DNA of 64,000 nt from Polaribacter marinus (GTDB lineage: Bacteria > Bacteroidota > Bacteroidia > Flavobacteriales > Flavobacteriaceae): contig NZ_JAKQYM010000006.1 of assembly GCF_022662535.1 (NCBI RefSeq), positions 62,001 to 126,000 of the forward strand. Reading direction: 5' to 3'. This document shows, piece by piece, positions 54,765 through 63,304 of the stretch; the stretch's first letter is position 1; the number at the start of each line of letters is the position of its first letter. The notes beneath the pieces are model-generated. The model was not told the DNA's origin and ran no database searches. It saw nothing but the letters and a program-made list of their open reading frames with translations. A program made the translations under genes and the position numbers.

Positions 54765-55568
54765 ATGAGCGTTAAAGCAAAAAAACATTTAGGTCAACAT
54801 TTTTTAACAGATGAAAGTATTGCAAAAAATATTGCAGATGCTTTAACAGGAAAAGGTTATAATGATGTGTTAGAAATTGGTCCAGGAATGGGTGTTTTAA
54901 CCAAATATTTATTACAAAAAAAAGCAAAAGTAACTGTCATGGAATTAGACAGAGAATCCGTAGCTTATTTACATGAAACGTTTCCTTTAGAACATATAAA
55001 ACTAGATACCACAAAAGAAAAATTTGAAATTCTTGAAGGTGATTTTTTAAAGAAAAATATTCAAGACATTTTTAACAAAAAACAAGTAGCAATCATTGGT
55101 AATTTTCCTTATAACATTTCTACTCAAATTGTATTTAAAGCAATAGAAAACAGAGAATTTGTTCCCGAATTTGCAGGAATGTTTCAAAAAGAAGTTGCTA
55201 AAAGAATTGCAGAAAAAGAAGGCTCTAAAGTTTACGGAATCTTGTCTGTTTTAACACAAGCCTTTTTTGATGTTGAATATTTATTTACTGTTCCTCCTAC
55301 AGTTTTTAACCCACCGCCAAAAGTAGATTCTGGCGTAATTAGGTTGATTAGAAAAGATGATTACTCTCTTCCTGTTGATGAAAAATTATTCTTTAGAGTT
55401 GTCAAAACAGCTTTTAATCAAAGACGTAAAATGTTGCGTTCTAGTTTAAAATCCTTTAAACTTTCGGATTCTTTAAAAGAAGAGCCTATCTTTGCGAAAC
55501 GACCAGAACAATTGTCCGTTCAAGAGTTTATTTCACTTACGCAAAAAATAGCATCAAATGACATATGA
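54765..55568 (+). CDS. rsmA: 16S rRNA dimethyladenosine transferase
   Basis: KsgA/RsmA dimethylates two adjacent adenines near the 3' end of 16S rRNA in a late step of 30S maturation. The 267-residue protein shows [33 protein letters not shown] for S-adenosylmethionine, the catalytic [15 protein letters not shown], and [14 protein letters not shown]. It is intact and of normal length. Its last 11 bases overlap the mgtE start, so the two are translated from one transcript. Confidence 0.97.
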   Translation: MSVKAKKHLGQHFLTDESIAKNIADALTGKGYNDVLEIGPGMGVLTKYLLQKKAKVTVMELDRESVAYLHETFPLEHIKLDTTKEKFEILEGDFLKKNIQDIFNKKQVAIIGNFPYNISTQIVFKAIENREFVPEFAGMFQKEVAKRIAEKEGSKVYGILSVLTQAFFDVEYLFTVPPTVFNPPPKVDSGVIRLIRKDDYSLPVDEKLFFRVVKTAFNQRRKMLRSSLKSFKLSDSLKEEPIFAKRPEQLSVQEFISLTQKIASNDI

Positions 55569-56910
55569 AATCACTGATGAATTTTTAGAAAAATTAGTTG
55601 GTTTAATTTATGAAAACAACGATTCTGAAATAAAAAAATTATTTGAAGAAGTCCACTTTGCAGATATTGCAGAAATTTTAGACGAACTAGACTTTGACGA
55701 TTCAATCTATATCATAAAACTTTTAGATAGCGAAAAAACATCTGAAATTTTAACCGAATTAGATGAAGACACTCGTGAAGAAATTTTAAAAAACTTATCT
55801 GCAAAAGAGATTGCAGATGAAGTTAGGGAAATGGATACGGATGATGCTGCTGATATTATTGGAGAGCTTTCCGAAGAACGTCAACAACGTGTAATTTCTG
55901 CACTTGAAGATGATGAACACGCAGCAGATATTAAAGAATTATTATCTTATGATGATGATTCTGCCGGAGCATTAATGGCAAAAGAATTAGTTAAAGTTTA
56001 CGAAACTTGGACCGTTGCTGGTTGTATGCGTAGAATTAGGGGGCAAGCCAAAGATGTAACCCGAGTTCATTCTATTTATGTTGTAGATAAAGAAGACAAA
56101 CTTGTGGGTAGAATGTCTTTAAAAGATCTCATTATAGCAAAATCCGATCAAAAAATTGCAGATATCTGTAAAACAAAAGTAGATGCCGTAAACGTACATG
56201 AAGATGATGAAGCTGTTGCTAAAATTATGGCAAAGTATGATTTAGAAGCCATACCTGTAGTAGATGATAATGGTGTTTTATTAGGAAGAATTACCATTGA
56301 TGATATTGTAGATGTTATTAGAGATGAGGCCGACAAAGATTATCAAATGGCAGCAGGTTTTTCTCAAGATGTAGAAGCAGATGATACTATTTGGGAACTT
56401 ACAAAAGCCCGCTTACCTTGGTTAATTTTAGCCCTTTTTGGTGGCTTTATTTCCGTTTCTGTATTAGGAAGTTTTGATGGTGCCATGAAAAATTTTCCAG
56501 AACTATTTTTCTTTACTCCTTTAATTGCTGCAATGGCAGGAAATGTAGGCGTACAATCTTCTGCAATTATTGTACAGGGTTTAGCAAACGATAGCTTAAA
56601 AGGCTCACTATTTAAAAGGTTGTTAAAAGAAATTTTACAAGGTTTATTAAATGGTTTTGTGCTAGCAACTTTATTAATGTCTGCAGGAATGTTATTTTTA
56701 GGTTTCAATTTAAACTTAGGGATTACTGTAGCAACATCTTTGATTTCTGTAATCATTATCGCCTCAATTATCGGAACATTTATTCCTATCATTTTAGAAA
56801 AAAAAGGAATAGATCCTGCATTAGCAACAGGTCCATTTATTACTACAAGTAATGATATTTTAGGAATTTTAATATACTTTAGTATTGCAAAACTAGTTTT
56901 AGGATTTTAG
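55558..56910 (+). CDS. mgtE: magnesium transporter MgtE
   Basis: A 450-residue MgtE channel. An acidic N-domain (about 1-130) acts as a magnesium sensor, with superhelical repeats such as [17 protein letters not shown] and [16 protein letters not shown]. Two CBS domains follow (about 140-255), and five membrane helices from about residue 285 form the pore, including the family's [15 protein letters not shown] segment and the end [17 protein letters not shown]. It is the last gene of the TPR-DUF4286-rsmA-mgtE run. A terminator is 67 bases beyond. Confidence 0.95.
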   Translation: MTYEITDEFLEKLVGLIYENNDSEIKKLFEEVHFADIAEILDELDFDDSIYIIKLLDSEKTSEILTELDEDTREEILKNLSAKEIADEVREMDTDDAADIIGELSEERQQRVISALEDDEHAADIKELLSYDDDSAGALMAKELVKVYETWTVAGCMRRIRGQAKDVTRVHSIYVVDKEDKLVGRMSLKDLIIAKSDQKIADICKTKVDAVNVHEDDEAVAKIMAKYDLEAIPVVDDNGVLLGRITIDDIVDVIRDEADKDYQMAAGFSQDVEADDTIWELTKARLPWLILALFGGFISVSVLGSFDGAMKNFPELFFFTPLIAAMAGNVGVQSSAIIVQGLANDSLKGSLFKRLLKEILQGLLNGFVLATLLMSAGMLFLGFNLNLGITVATSLISVIIIASIIGTFIPIILEKKGIDPALATGPFITTSNDILGILIYFSIAKLVLGF

Positions 56911-56976
56911 GCTTTTTTAGCTTAAAACGAACTAAAGACGATATATCTTCTAAACTATATTTCTTATAACATAAAA

Positions 56977-57000
56977 AACCTTTCAGTTTCCTGAAAGGTT
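56977..57000. terminator. terminator after mgtE
   Basis: AACCTTTCAG and CTGAAAGGTT form a 10-base perfect stem with a TTTC loop. T-rich DNA follows. Confidence 0.8.
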
Positions 57001-57103
57001 AGTTTCTTTTTCTTTTTTGAGTTTGTCTAAACAATTCTCCCCTGTAGTATTTGGTTAAATAGTACTCTACAAATGTACTTTGCCTTTTCACTTTTATTAC
57101 GAC

Positions 57104-57135
57104 AAAAACCGCAACTCAAAATGCGGATTTCCGCA
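57104..57135 (-). terminator. terminator of the response-regulator operon with alternative stems
   Basis: Downstream of the regulator, the minus strand reads TGCGGA-AA-TCCGCA, then TTTTGAGT, then TGCGG-TTTTTG. The middle CCGCA can pair with either TGCGG. Pairing with the second gives a terminator followed by five T. The first pairing would prevent it. Confidence 0.65.
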
Positions 57136-57144
57136 AAAGAAATA

Positions 57145-57822
57145 TTAATCTATAATTCCGAGTTCTTTTGCTTTTAAAATTAAATCTGTATTGTTATTTG
57201 CGTTTAAATCTACTCTTAGGTTTGCTAATTTAGTTTCAATAGAACGAAGTTTTAAAATAGAACCATCATTCTTCGTAATAACTCCTTCTAAATTACTAAT
57301 TTTAGGATGATTTGGAAGCTCTTTTAAGATTTGAATAGCTACGTTATCCATTTGTATTTGAATGATGTTTCTACGCATTATTTTTTGATGAATCTCATGC
57401 GTGTAATAATAATCATTTGCTAACATTTTTTGAACTGCAAAACCTATTTCTGTAACATCGCATTTACTTTTTAATAAATAAGCATTAGGATTTAAATTGC
57501 TAATTACATTATACACCCTATTGGTTTCTGTATGTCCAGTAATTACACCAATTTTGATATTAAATTCATTATTTTTAATTGCTTTTATTAATTCTTCTCC
57601 TCCATCTAAATTGGTATCTTTAGTAGAGTTATCAAAACTTAAATCTGTAAATAATAATTGAAAAGGATTGTTTTTTTGATGAGATTTAATCAACTGAAAA
57701 GCATCATCACAATTATTGGTTGTAACTACATCAAAATCGCCCACTTCTTTTAAAGAACATAAAATTCCTTGTATAACTAATTGATGGTCATCAACAATTA
57801 AAATTCTTATTTTAGTTGCCAT
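57145..57822 (-). CDS. response regulator with a divergent LuxR-like output domain
   Basis: A 225-residue protein starting at the ATG at 57822 (MATKIRILIVDDH); an ATG five codons upstream is possible. The receiver has D11-D12 and phosphoacceptor D60 (FQLLFTDLSFD), then GVITGHTE and YLLKSKC with the conserved lysine. The output domain (about 155-225) keeps only the late part of a LuxR helix-turn-helix, LRSIETKLANLRVDLNANNN followed by TDLILKAKELGIID; the usual start of the fold is replaced by an unlike stretch. Its start overlaps the kinase end by 11 bases, so they are coupled. Its DNA site is not known. Confidence 0.87.
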   Translation of the reverse strand: MATKIRILIVDDHQLVIQGILCSLKEVGDFDVVTTNNCDDAFQLIKSHQKNNPFQLLFTDLSFDNSTKDTNLDGGEELIKAIKNNEFNIKIGVITGHTETNRVYNVISNLNPNAYLLKSKCDVTEIGFAVQKMLANDYYYTHEIHQKIMRRNIIQIQMDNVAIQILKELPNHPKISNLEGVITKNDGSILKLRSIETKLANLRVDLNANNNTDLILKAKELGIID

Positions 57823-59770
57823 TTTTAGGGGTTTCAATTTTTATAGTTGTTCCTATTTCTAATTTACTTTCCAAAGAAAAAACTCCGTTAATTTCCACTA
57901 TTCTTTCTCTTAAATTTTTTAAACCTATTCCATTTTTCTTTCCCTCAACATCAAATCCCTTTCCATTGTCGAAAATAACTAAAAAAATTGCTTTCTTGGT
58001 TTCGCTAAATGTTATATTTATTTGATCAGCTTCTGCATGTTTTTTAGTGTTTTGAATACTTTCTCTTATTGATAAGAATAAGGTTCTTTTAATAGCATTA
58101 TTTACTTCGAGCCAATTAACATTATCAATTCCTTCTACTTTAATTTTAAAATTGACATCAAAGTAATCTGAAATTAAATTAATTATTTGATCTTTAAAAG
58201 AAACCATTTCAAAACTTTCACTACTTAATTGATGTGATAAAGTTCTAACATTTTCTTTAATAACATTTAACTTTTCTGCTTCATCAAGTTGATTTGCTTT
58301 GGATAGTTTTAGATGTAACATCCTTATATCTCCTGCAACCTCATCATGTAAAGATTTTGCTATTTGCTGACGTTCATTTTCTCTAACTTCAACTTGTTGT
58401 AACTTGGCTTCAAAAAGCAATTTTTTTCTTCTATTAGAAACAATACTAATTCCAAATCCTATAAATAAAATACTAACTCCAGCAATTAACCAACCTATTA
58501 TTTTTTGTTGCTTTTCGCTTTCTAAAAGCAGTTGTTTTTTATTATTTTCTTCTTTTAAACTATTATTTTCTTTGTCTTTTTTTTCTGTTTCATACCTAAT
58601 TTTAGCAAACTGATTTTTTAAATTTCTTTCTCTTTTTGTTATACTATCACTAAGCTGAATATAATCCATTAAATATTGTTTTCCCTTTTCTCCTTTAGTT
58701 AATTGAGATAAATATTTTAAGTTTTCTAAAATTCTTCTACTATTGTGTATTTTTAAAGAAATCTGTAACCCTTTTTTGGCGTGAAACAGTGCTTTTTGTT
58801 TATCATTATAAAAAATATAAAAATTAGACAATAATGAATGTGAAATACTTTGTCCGTATAAGTTCTTGTACTTTTCTCTAGATAGTAATGCTTTTTTATA
58901 CCCATTTAAAGCAAGGGTTTTATTTCCTAATTTAAAATTACTATAAGCTAAGTTGTCTGTAAGGGTGTGATATCTTCTGGGATACTCTGTTTCTATACCT
59001 TTAATAGATAAGCCTTGTTTATAATACTCAACAGCTTTTTTATGTTTGCCTTCATCTGCATATGATAAACCTACATTGATAAAATAATCAATATTTGCTT
59101 TTTTTCTTTCTTTTTCTGTCGGTTTTTTATCGTTTAATTTTTTAAAAATTAAAAAATTTTCTCTTGCTTCTGCAAACCTCTTTGTCTGCGTTAACACCAA
59201 TCCTAAATTATTATATATATTGGCCGTATACCTAATTTCGTTTAGAGGTTCTATATATTTTAATGCCTCTACAGAACTAATTTCACTCCCTAAATAATCT
59301 CTTTGCATTTCTTGATCTCTTGCCATAGAGAGTAACCTTCTTGCAACTTCAAGAGAATCTTTTAAATTTATAGATATTTTTTTTGATTTATGATAGTAAT
59401 AAAAACTACTATCCTTTATAAATTTAAGCCTAAAAATTAATGCTTTGTAATGGTAATGTTTTGCTAATGCAAAAGAATCTTTTGATTCTAAATATAGTTT
59501 TAATAAGTTTTGTTGACTGATAAATAAACTAGTTGTATCTTTTTTAAGATATCCATAGATACCATATTTTATATTAAGCTCTCTTTTTAATGAATCTAAA
59601 TTTGTTGGTTCAGCAATTAATACCGCTTTTTTTAATAAATTTAAATCTTTATTTTCTTTAAAAGATTTTAAATAAAAAGAAATTGAATCTTTTACGTCTT
59701 TATTTTCTTGAGAAAAAACGAAAGTGCTAAATAAAATAAAATAAATAAATAATGTCGTTTTTTTATACAT
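57812..59770 (-). CDS. TPR sensor histidine kinase (HisKA_3 type)
   Basis: A 652-residue kinase. A signal peptide (MYKKTTLFIYFILFSTFVFSQ) is followed by a large extracytoplasmic region (about 22-400) made of TPR-like units, for example NNLGLVLTQTKRFAEARENF, VGLSYADEGKHKKAVEYYKQGL and GYKKALLSREKYKNLY. A single membrane helix lies near 423-442. The kinase core has H475 in AKSLHDEVAGD, N-box at about 570-575, and G1 box DNGKGFD near 601-607. TPR kinases of Bacteroidetes are thought to sense peptide or protein ligands. A gene for a 43-residue peptide lies just upstream in the same operon. Confidence 0.93.
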   Translation of the reverse strand: MYKKTTLFIYFILFSTFVFSQENKDVKDSISFYLKSFKENKDLNLLKKAVLIAEPTNLDSLKRELNIKYGIYGYLKKDTTSLFISQQNLLKLYLESKDSFALAKHYHYKALIFRLKFIKDSSFYYYHKSKKISINLKDSLEVARRLLSMARDQEMQRDYLGSEISSVEALKYIEPLNEIRYTANIYNNLGLVLTQTKRFAEARENFLIFKKLNDKKPTEKERKKANIDYFINVGLSYADEGKHKKAVEYYKQGLSIKGIETEYPRRYHTLTDNLAYSNFKLGNKTLALNGYKKALLSREKYKNLYGQSISHSLLSNFYIFYNDKQKALFHAKKGLQISLKIHNSRRILENLKYLSQLTKGEKGKQYLMDYIQLSDSITKRERNLKNQFAKIRYETEKKDKENNSLKEENNKKQLLLESEKQQKIIGWLIAGVSILFIGFGISIVSNRRKKLLFEAKLQQVEVRENERQQIAKSLHDEVAGDIRMLHLKLSKANQLDEAEKLNVIKENVRTLSHQLSSESFEMVSFKDQIINLISDYFDVNFKIKVEGIDNVNWLEVNNAIKRTLFLSIRESIQNTKKHAEADQINITFSETKKAIFLVIFDNGKGFDVEGKKNGIGLKNLRERIVEINGVFSLESKLEIGTTIKIETPKNGN

Positions 59771-59811
59771 ATTAAAAACAAAAACAGTTTAGAATAAAAA
59801 AATATGAAACA

Positions 59812-59943
59812 TTAGTCTTTCTCTACGCCTTCGCCTCCTTCACCTTCACCAGTTCCTCCAGTATCTTCTCCTTCTGTTACCGTTCCTCCTCCTGGCAAAA
59901 AATTAATGCTTCTTTCTTCTAAGTTGTTTTCTTGTAAATTCAT
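59812..59943 (-). CDS. 43-residue Gly/Glu-rich peptide with a double-glycine-like leader
   Basis: A short gene with ATG at 59943 and TAA at 59812. The peptide starts MNLQENNLEERSINFLPGGG, then TVTEGEDTGGTGEGEGGEGV and EKD. If cut after the second Gly of LPGG (position 19), the leader has Leu8, Ile13 and Leu16 at -12, -7 and -4, as in double-glycine leaders of exported peptides. The mature part would be about 24 residues, rich in Gly and acidic. The DNA is richer in G+C than its surroundings. It lies 41 bases before the TPR kinase gene, and a near-consensus promoter lies at 59972-60001. Role as a signal peptide is an inference. Confidence 0.6.
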   Translation of the reverse strand: MNLQENNLEERSINFLPGGGTVTEGEDTGGTGEGEGGEGVEKD

Positions 59944-59971
59944 TTTTTTATGTATTTAAAATTAGTCTTGT

Positions 59972-60001
59972 TAAAAGTAAATTTTTAGATTTAAAAATCA
60001 A
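59972..60001 (-). promoter_or_regulatory. promoter of the peptide-kinase-regulator operon
   Basis: On the minus strand: TTG (60001-59999), 19 bases, then TACTTTTA (59979-59972), seven of eight matches to TAnnTTTG. The start codon at 59943 lies 28 bases downstream. It is the only promoter-like site in the gap to the methyltransferase gene. Confidence 0.45.
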
Positions 60002-60006
60002 CTGTT

Positions 60007-60534
60007 TTATTGTAGTTTTTGAAATAAATCCCACAAAACCACTCCTGTAGTTACAGAAATGTTTAGAGAATGTTTAGTTCCTAATTGCGGAATTTCGATA
60101 CATAAATCAGAGGCGCTTACCACTTCTTGTTGCACTCCTTTTACTTCGTTACCCATTACAATGGCATACTTTTCGTCTTTTCTAGGATAAAAAGTATTTA
60201 ATTTTGTGCTGTTTTCAGCTTGTTCAATTGCCAGCACTTTTACACCTTCAGTCTTTAATTTTTCAACTAAAGTCAAAGTGTCTTCTACATATTCCCATGC
60301 TACAGATTCTGTTGCTCCTAAAGCAGTTTTATGAATATCTTTGTTTGGCGGAGTAGCACAAATACCACATAAGTAGATTTTTTCAATCAAAAAAGCGTCA
60401 GAAGTTCTAAAAACAGAACCAATATTATTTAAACTTCTAATGTTGTCTAAAACTACAATTAAGGGAGTCTTCTCAATAGTTTTAAATTCATCAACTGTAA
60501 TTCTACCTAACTCGTTATTTTTTAATTTTCTCAT
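60007..60534 (-). CDS. TrmH family RNA 2'-O-methyltransferase (SpoU class)
   Basis: The 175-residue SPOUT enzyme shows the three SpoU motifs: LDNIRSLNNIGSVFRTSDAF, YAIVMGNEVKGV (motif 2) and IEIPQLGTKHSLNISVTTGVVLWDLF (motif 3). These form the trefoil knot that binds S-adenosylmethionine. It methylates ribose of tRNA or rRNA; the exact target cannot be told from length and sequence. It lacks the N-terminal extension of full rRNA methyltransferases. It lies upstream of the peptide gene by 63 bases and probably on its own transcript. Confidence 0.92.
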   Translation of the reverse strand: MRKLKNNELGRITVDEFKTIEKTPLIVVLDNIRSLNNIGSVFRTSDAFLIEKIYLCGICATPPNKDIHKTALGATESVAWEYVEDTLTLVEKLKTEGVKVLAIEQAENSTKLNTFYPRKDEKYAIVMGNEVKGVQQEVVSASDLCIEIPQLGTKHSLNISVTTGVVLWDLFQKLQ

Positions 60535-60535
60535 A

Positions 60536-60613
60536 CTTGAAGCTTTTGGCTTTTTGCATTTGGCTTTTAGTTAGTTTGTATGAAAACTATTGGCTAAGAG
60601 CTAAAGGCTAAAG
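60536..60613. repeat. TTGGCTTTT/GGCTAAAG repeat spacer before mutS
   Basis: The gap between the methyltransferase and mutS holds several degenerate units: TTTTGGCTTTTTGCATTTGG, then TTGGCTAAGAGCTAAAGGC and TAAAGAC. The first set is the inverted form of the second, so the spacer can fold as a long imperfect stem. A related run is at 40164-40200 before sufC. Confidence 0.45.
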
Positions 60614-60657
60614 ACTTTTTTCTATCTTCGCAAAACTAACTGAAAATTTCCAAAAAC

Positions 60658-63267
60658 TTGGCAAAATCAAAAGCTAAAAAGGTAACTCCTTTAATGAAAC
60701 AATACAATGCTATCAAGAATAAATATCCTGATGCCATGTTGCTTTTTAGAGTAGGAGATTTCTATGAAACTTTTGGAGAAGACGCTAAAAAAGCGGCTGG
60801 TGTATTAGGGATTACCTTAACAAAACGTGGGGCCGGAAGTGAAACCGAAACTGCTTTGGCTGGTTTTCCACATCATTCTTTAAATACGTATTTACCAAAG
60901 TTAGTAAAAGCAGGAATGCGTGTTGCCATTTGTGATCAGTTAGAAGATCCAAAAATGACCAAAACCATTGTAAAACGTGGTGTTACAGAATTGGTTACTC
61001 CTGGAGTTTCTTTAAACGACGAAGTTTTACAAACCAAAACAAATAACTTTTTAGCGGCAGTTCATTTCGATAAAAAACAACTCGGAATTTCTTTTCTTGA
61101 TGTTTCTACTGGTGAATATTTAGTAGCTCAAGGAAATGCAGAATACATCGATAAATTGTTGCAGAATTTTAGTCCGAGTGAAGTCTTGGTTCAAAAACAA
61201 CACAAACAACAATTTTTAGAGCTTTACGAAAACCGTTATTATACATTTTATTTAGACGATTGGGTTTTTCAAAAGGAATATGCCAACGAAACTTTACAAA
61301 ATCATTTTGAAGTAAAAAGCTTAAAAGGTTTTGGAATTGAAGATGTTAAAAACGGAATTATTGCTGCCGGTGCAGTAATGTATTATTTGTCCGAAACGCA
61401 ACACAATCAGCTAAAACACATTCAACATATCAGCAGAATTGCAGAAGATAATTATGTTTGGATGGATCGTTTTACGGTTCGAAATTTAGAGTTGTACAAT
61501 CCGAATTCTATCAATGCTGTTACCCTTTTAAATGTGATTGATAAAACAATATCGCCCATGGGAGGAAGATTGTTAAAACGTTGGTTGGCGCTTCCTTTAA
61601 AAAATATTGACGAAATTAAAAACCGTCATGAATTGGTCAAATTTTTTATAGACTCTGATGAATTTTCTCAGACGGTAACCTATCAATTAAAACAAATATC
61701 CGATTTAGAGAGGTTAATTTCTAAAGTAGCAACAGGTAAAGCTTCTCCAAGAGAAATTGTCTTATTAAAAGATTCTTTAAAAGCGATTTTACCAATTAAA
61801 ACATCCGCAGAAAACAGTAAAAATAAAGCGGTAAAACAACTCGGAACTCAATTACATACTTGCCAAGATTTAATTGAAAAAATTAACGAAACCTTATTTG
61901 ATGATGCTCCGGTAAACATCAATAAAGGAAATGCCATTGCAACAGGAGTTCATCAAGAATTAGATGATTTACGTGCCATTTCTAACTCTGGAAAAGAGTA
62001 TTTAGATAACATGTTGCAACGCGAAACAGAACGCACAGGAATTAATAGTTTAAAAATTTCATTCAATAATGTTTTTGGTTATTATATTGAAGTTCGGAAT
62101 TCTCATAAAGACAAAGTTCCGGAAGAATGGATTCGTAAACAAACCTTGGTAAATGCAGAGCGTTATATTACCGAAGAACTAAAAGAATACGAAACTAAAA
62201 TTTTAGGAGCTGAAGAGAAAATCGCCAAATTAGAACAAGAAATTTTTACTAAATTATTACAATATATCATTCAATTTGTACAAATTGTACAAGAAAATGC
62301 TCAGGTTATTGCAAAAATTGACTGTTTACTCGCTTTTTCGGTTTTAGCGATTGATAACAATTATGTGCGTCCACAAATGGATGAAAGCACAGATTTAGAA
62401 ATAAAAAATGGTCGTCATCCGGTTATTGAAAAACAGTTACCCATAGACCAAACCTATATTGCAAACGATGTGGTGTTGAACAGAAATCAGCAACAAATCA
62501 TCATGATTACCGGACCCAATATGTCTGGTAAATCGGCAATTTTACGTCAAACTGCACTGATTGTTTTATTAGCACAAATGGGGAGTTACGTTCCGGCTCA
62601 AAATGCTAAAATTGGTATTGTAGATAAGATTTTTACCAGAGTTGGAGCAAGTGATAATATTTCTATGGGCGAATCTACTTTTATGGTAGAAATGAACGAA
62701 ACAGCTTCCATCTTAAATAACGTTTCTGAGCGTAGTTTAATTTTGTTAGATGAAATTGGTAGGGGAACTTCTACTTATGACGGAATTTCGATTGCATGGG
62801 CCATTTCTGAGTTCTTACACGAGCATCCAACCAAAGCAAAAACGTTGTTTGCAACGCATTATCATGAGTTGAATGAAATGACTACCACCTTTGAACGCAT
62901 TAAAAACTTTAATGTGTCTGTAAAAGAATTAGAAAATACCATTATTTTCTTACGTAAATTGGTTTCTGGTGGTTCGGATCATAGTTTTGGTATTCATGTT
63001 GCCAAACTTGCAGGAATGCCAAATATGGTAATCCATAGAGCGAATAAAATTTTGGCTAAACTAGAAAAAAACAACAAAAACGGGGATGTTAAAGACGTTT
63101 TAAAACAAGAACAGAATGAAGAAATGCAACTTAGCTTTTTTCAGTTAGATGATCCGTTATTAGAAAACATTAAAGAAGAAATTTTAGCCACTAATATTGA
63201 TACGTTAACACCTATTGAGGCGTTAATGAAGTTGAATGAAATTAAACGAATGTTGATTAAAAAATAA
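60658..63267 (+). CDS. mutS: DNA mismatch repair protein MutS
   Basis: Finds mismatches and starts repair. The 869-residue protein has the mismatch-contacting FxE motif (F35-Y36-E37 in VGDFYETFG) and the C-terminal ATPase with Walker A TGPNMSGKSAILRQ, Walker B LILLDEIGRGTSTYDG and the FATHYHEL switch. The start is TTG at 60658 (AKSKAKKVTPLMKQYN follows); the next ATG at 60694 would remove the first 12 residues only. A near -7 core TATCTTCG is at 60623-60630. It has the full clamp and helical domains and appears intact. Confidence 0.97.
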   Translation: MAKSKAKKVTPLMKQYNAIKNKYPDAMLLFRVGDFYETFGEDAKKAAGVLGITLTKRGAGSETETALAGFPHHSLNTYLPKLVKAGMRVAICDQLEDPKMTKTIVKRGVTELVTPGVSLNDEVLQTKTNNFLAAVHFDKKQLGISFLDVSTGEYLVAQGNAEYIDKLLQNFSPSEVLVQKQHKQQFLELYENRYYTFYLDDWVFQKEYANETLQNHFEVKSLKGFGIEDVKNGIIAAGAVMYYLSETQHNQLKHIQHISRIAEDNYVWMDRFTVRNLELYNPNSINAVTLLNVIDKTISPMGGRLLKRWLALPLKNIDEIKNRHELVKFFIDSDEFSQTVTYQLKQISDLERLISKVATGKASPREIVLLKDSLKAILPIKTSAENSKNKAVKQLGTQLHTCQDLIEKINETLFDDAPVNINKGNAIATGVHQELDDLRAISNSGKEYLDNMLQRETERTGINSLKISFNNVFGYYIEVRNSHKDKVPEEWIRKQTLVNAERYITEELKEYETKILGAEEKIAKLEQEIFTKLLQYIIQFVQIVQENAQVIAKIDCLLAFSVLAIDNNYVRPQMDESTDLEIKNGRHPVIEKQLPIDQTYIANDVVLNRNQQQIIMITGPNMSGKSAILRQTALIVLLAQMGSYVPAQNAKIGIVDKIFTRVGASDNISMGESTFMVEMNETASILNNVSERSLILLDEIGRGTSTYDGISIAWAISEFLHEHPTKAKTLFATHYHELNEMTTTFERIKNFNVSVKELENTIIFLRKLVSGGSDHSFGIHVAKLAGMPNMVIHRANKILAKLEKNNKNGDVKDVLKQEQNEEMQLSFFQLDDPLLENIKEEILATNIDTLTPIEALMKLNEIKRMLIKK

Positions 63268-63304
63268 CTAGTTGATAGGTTTTAACTGTTTTTTTAATAT
63301 TTAA

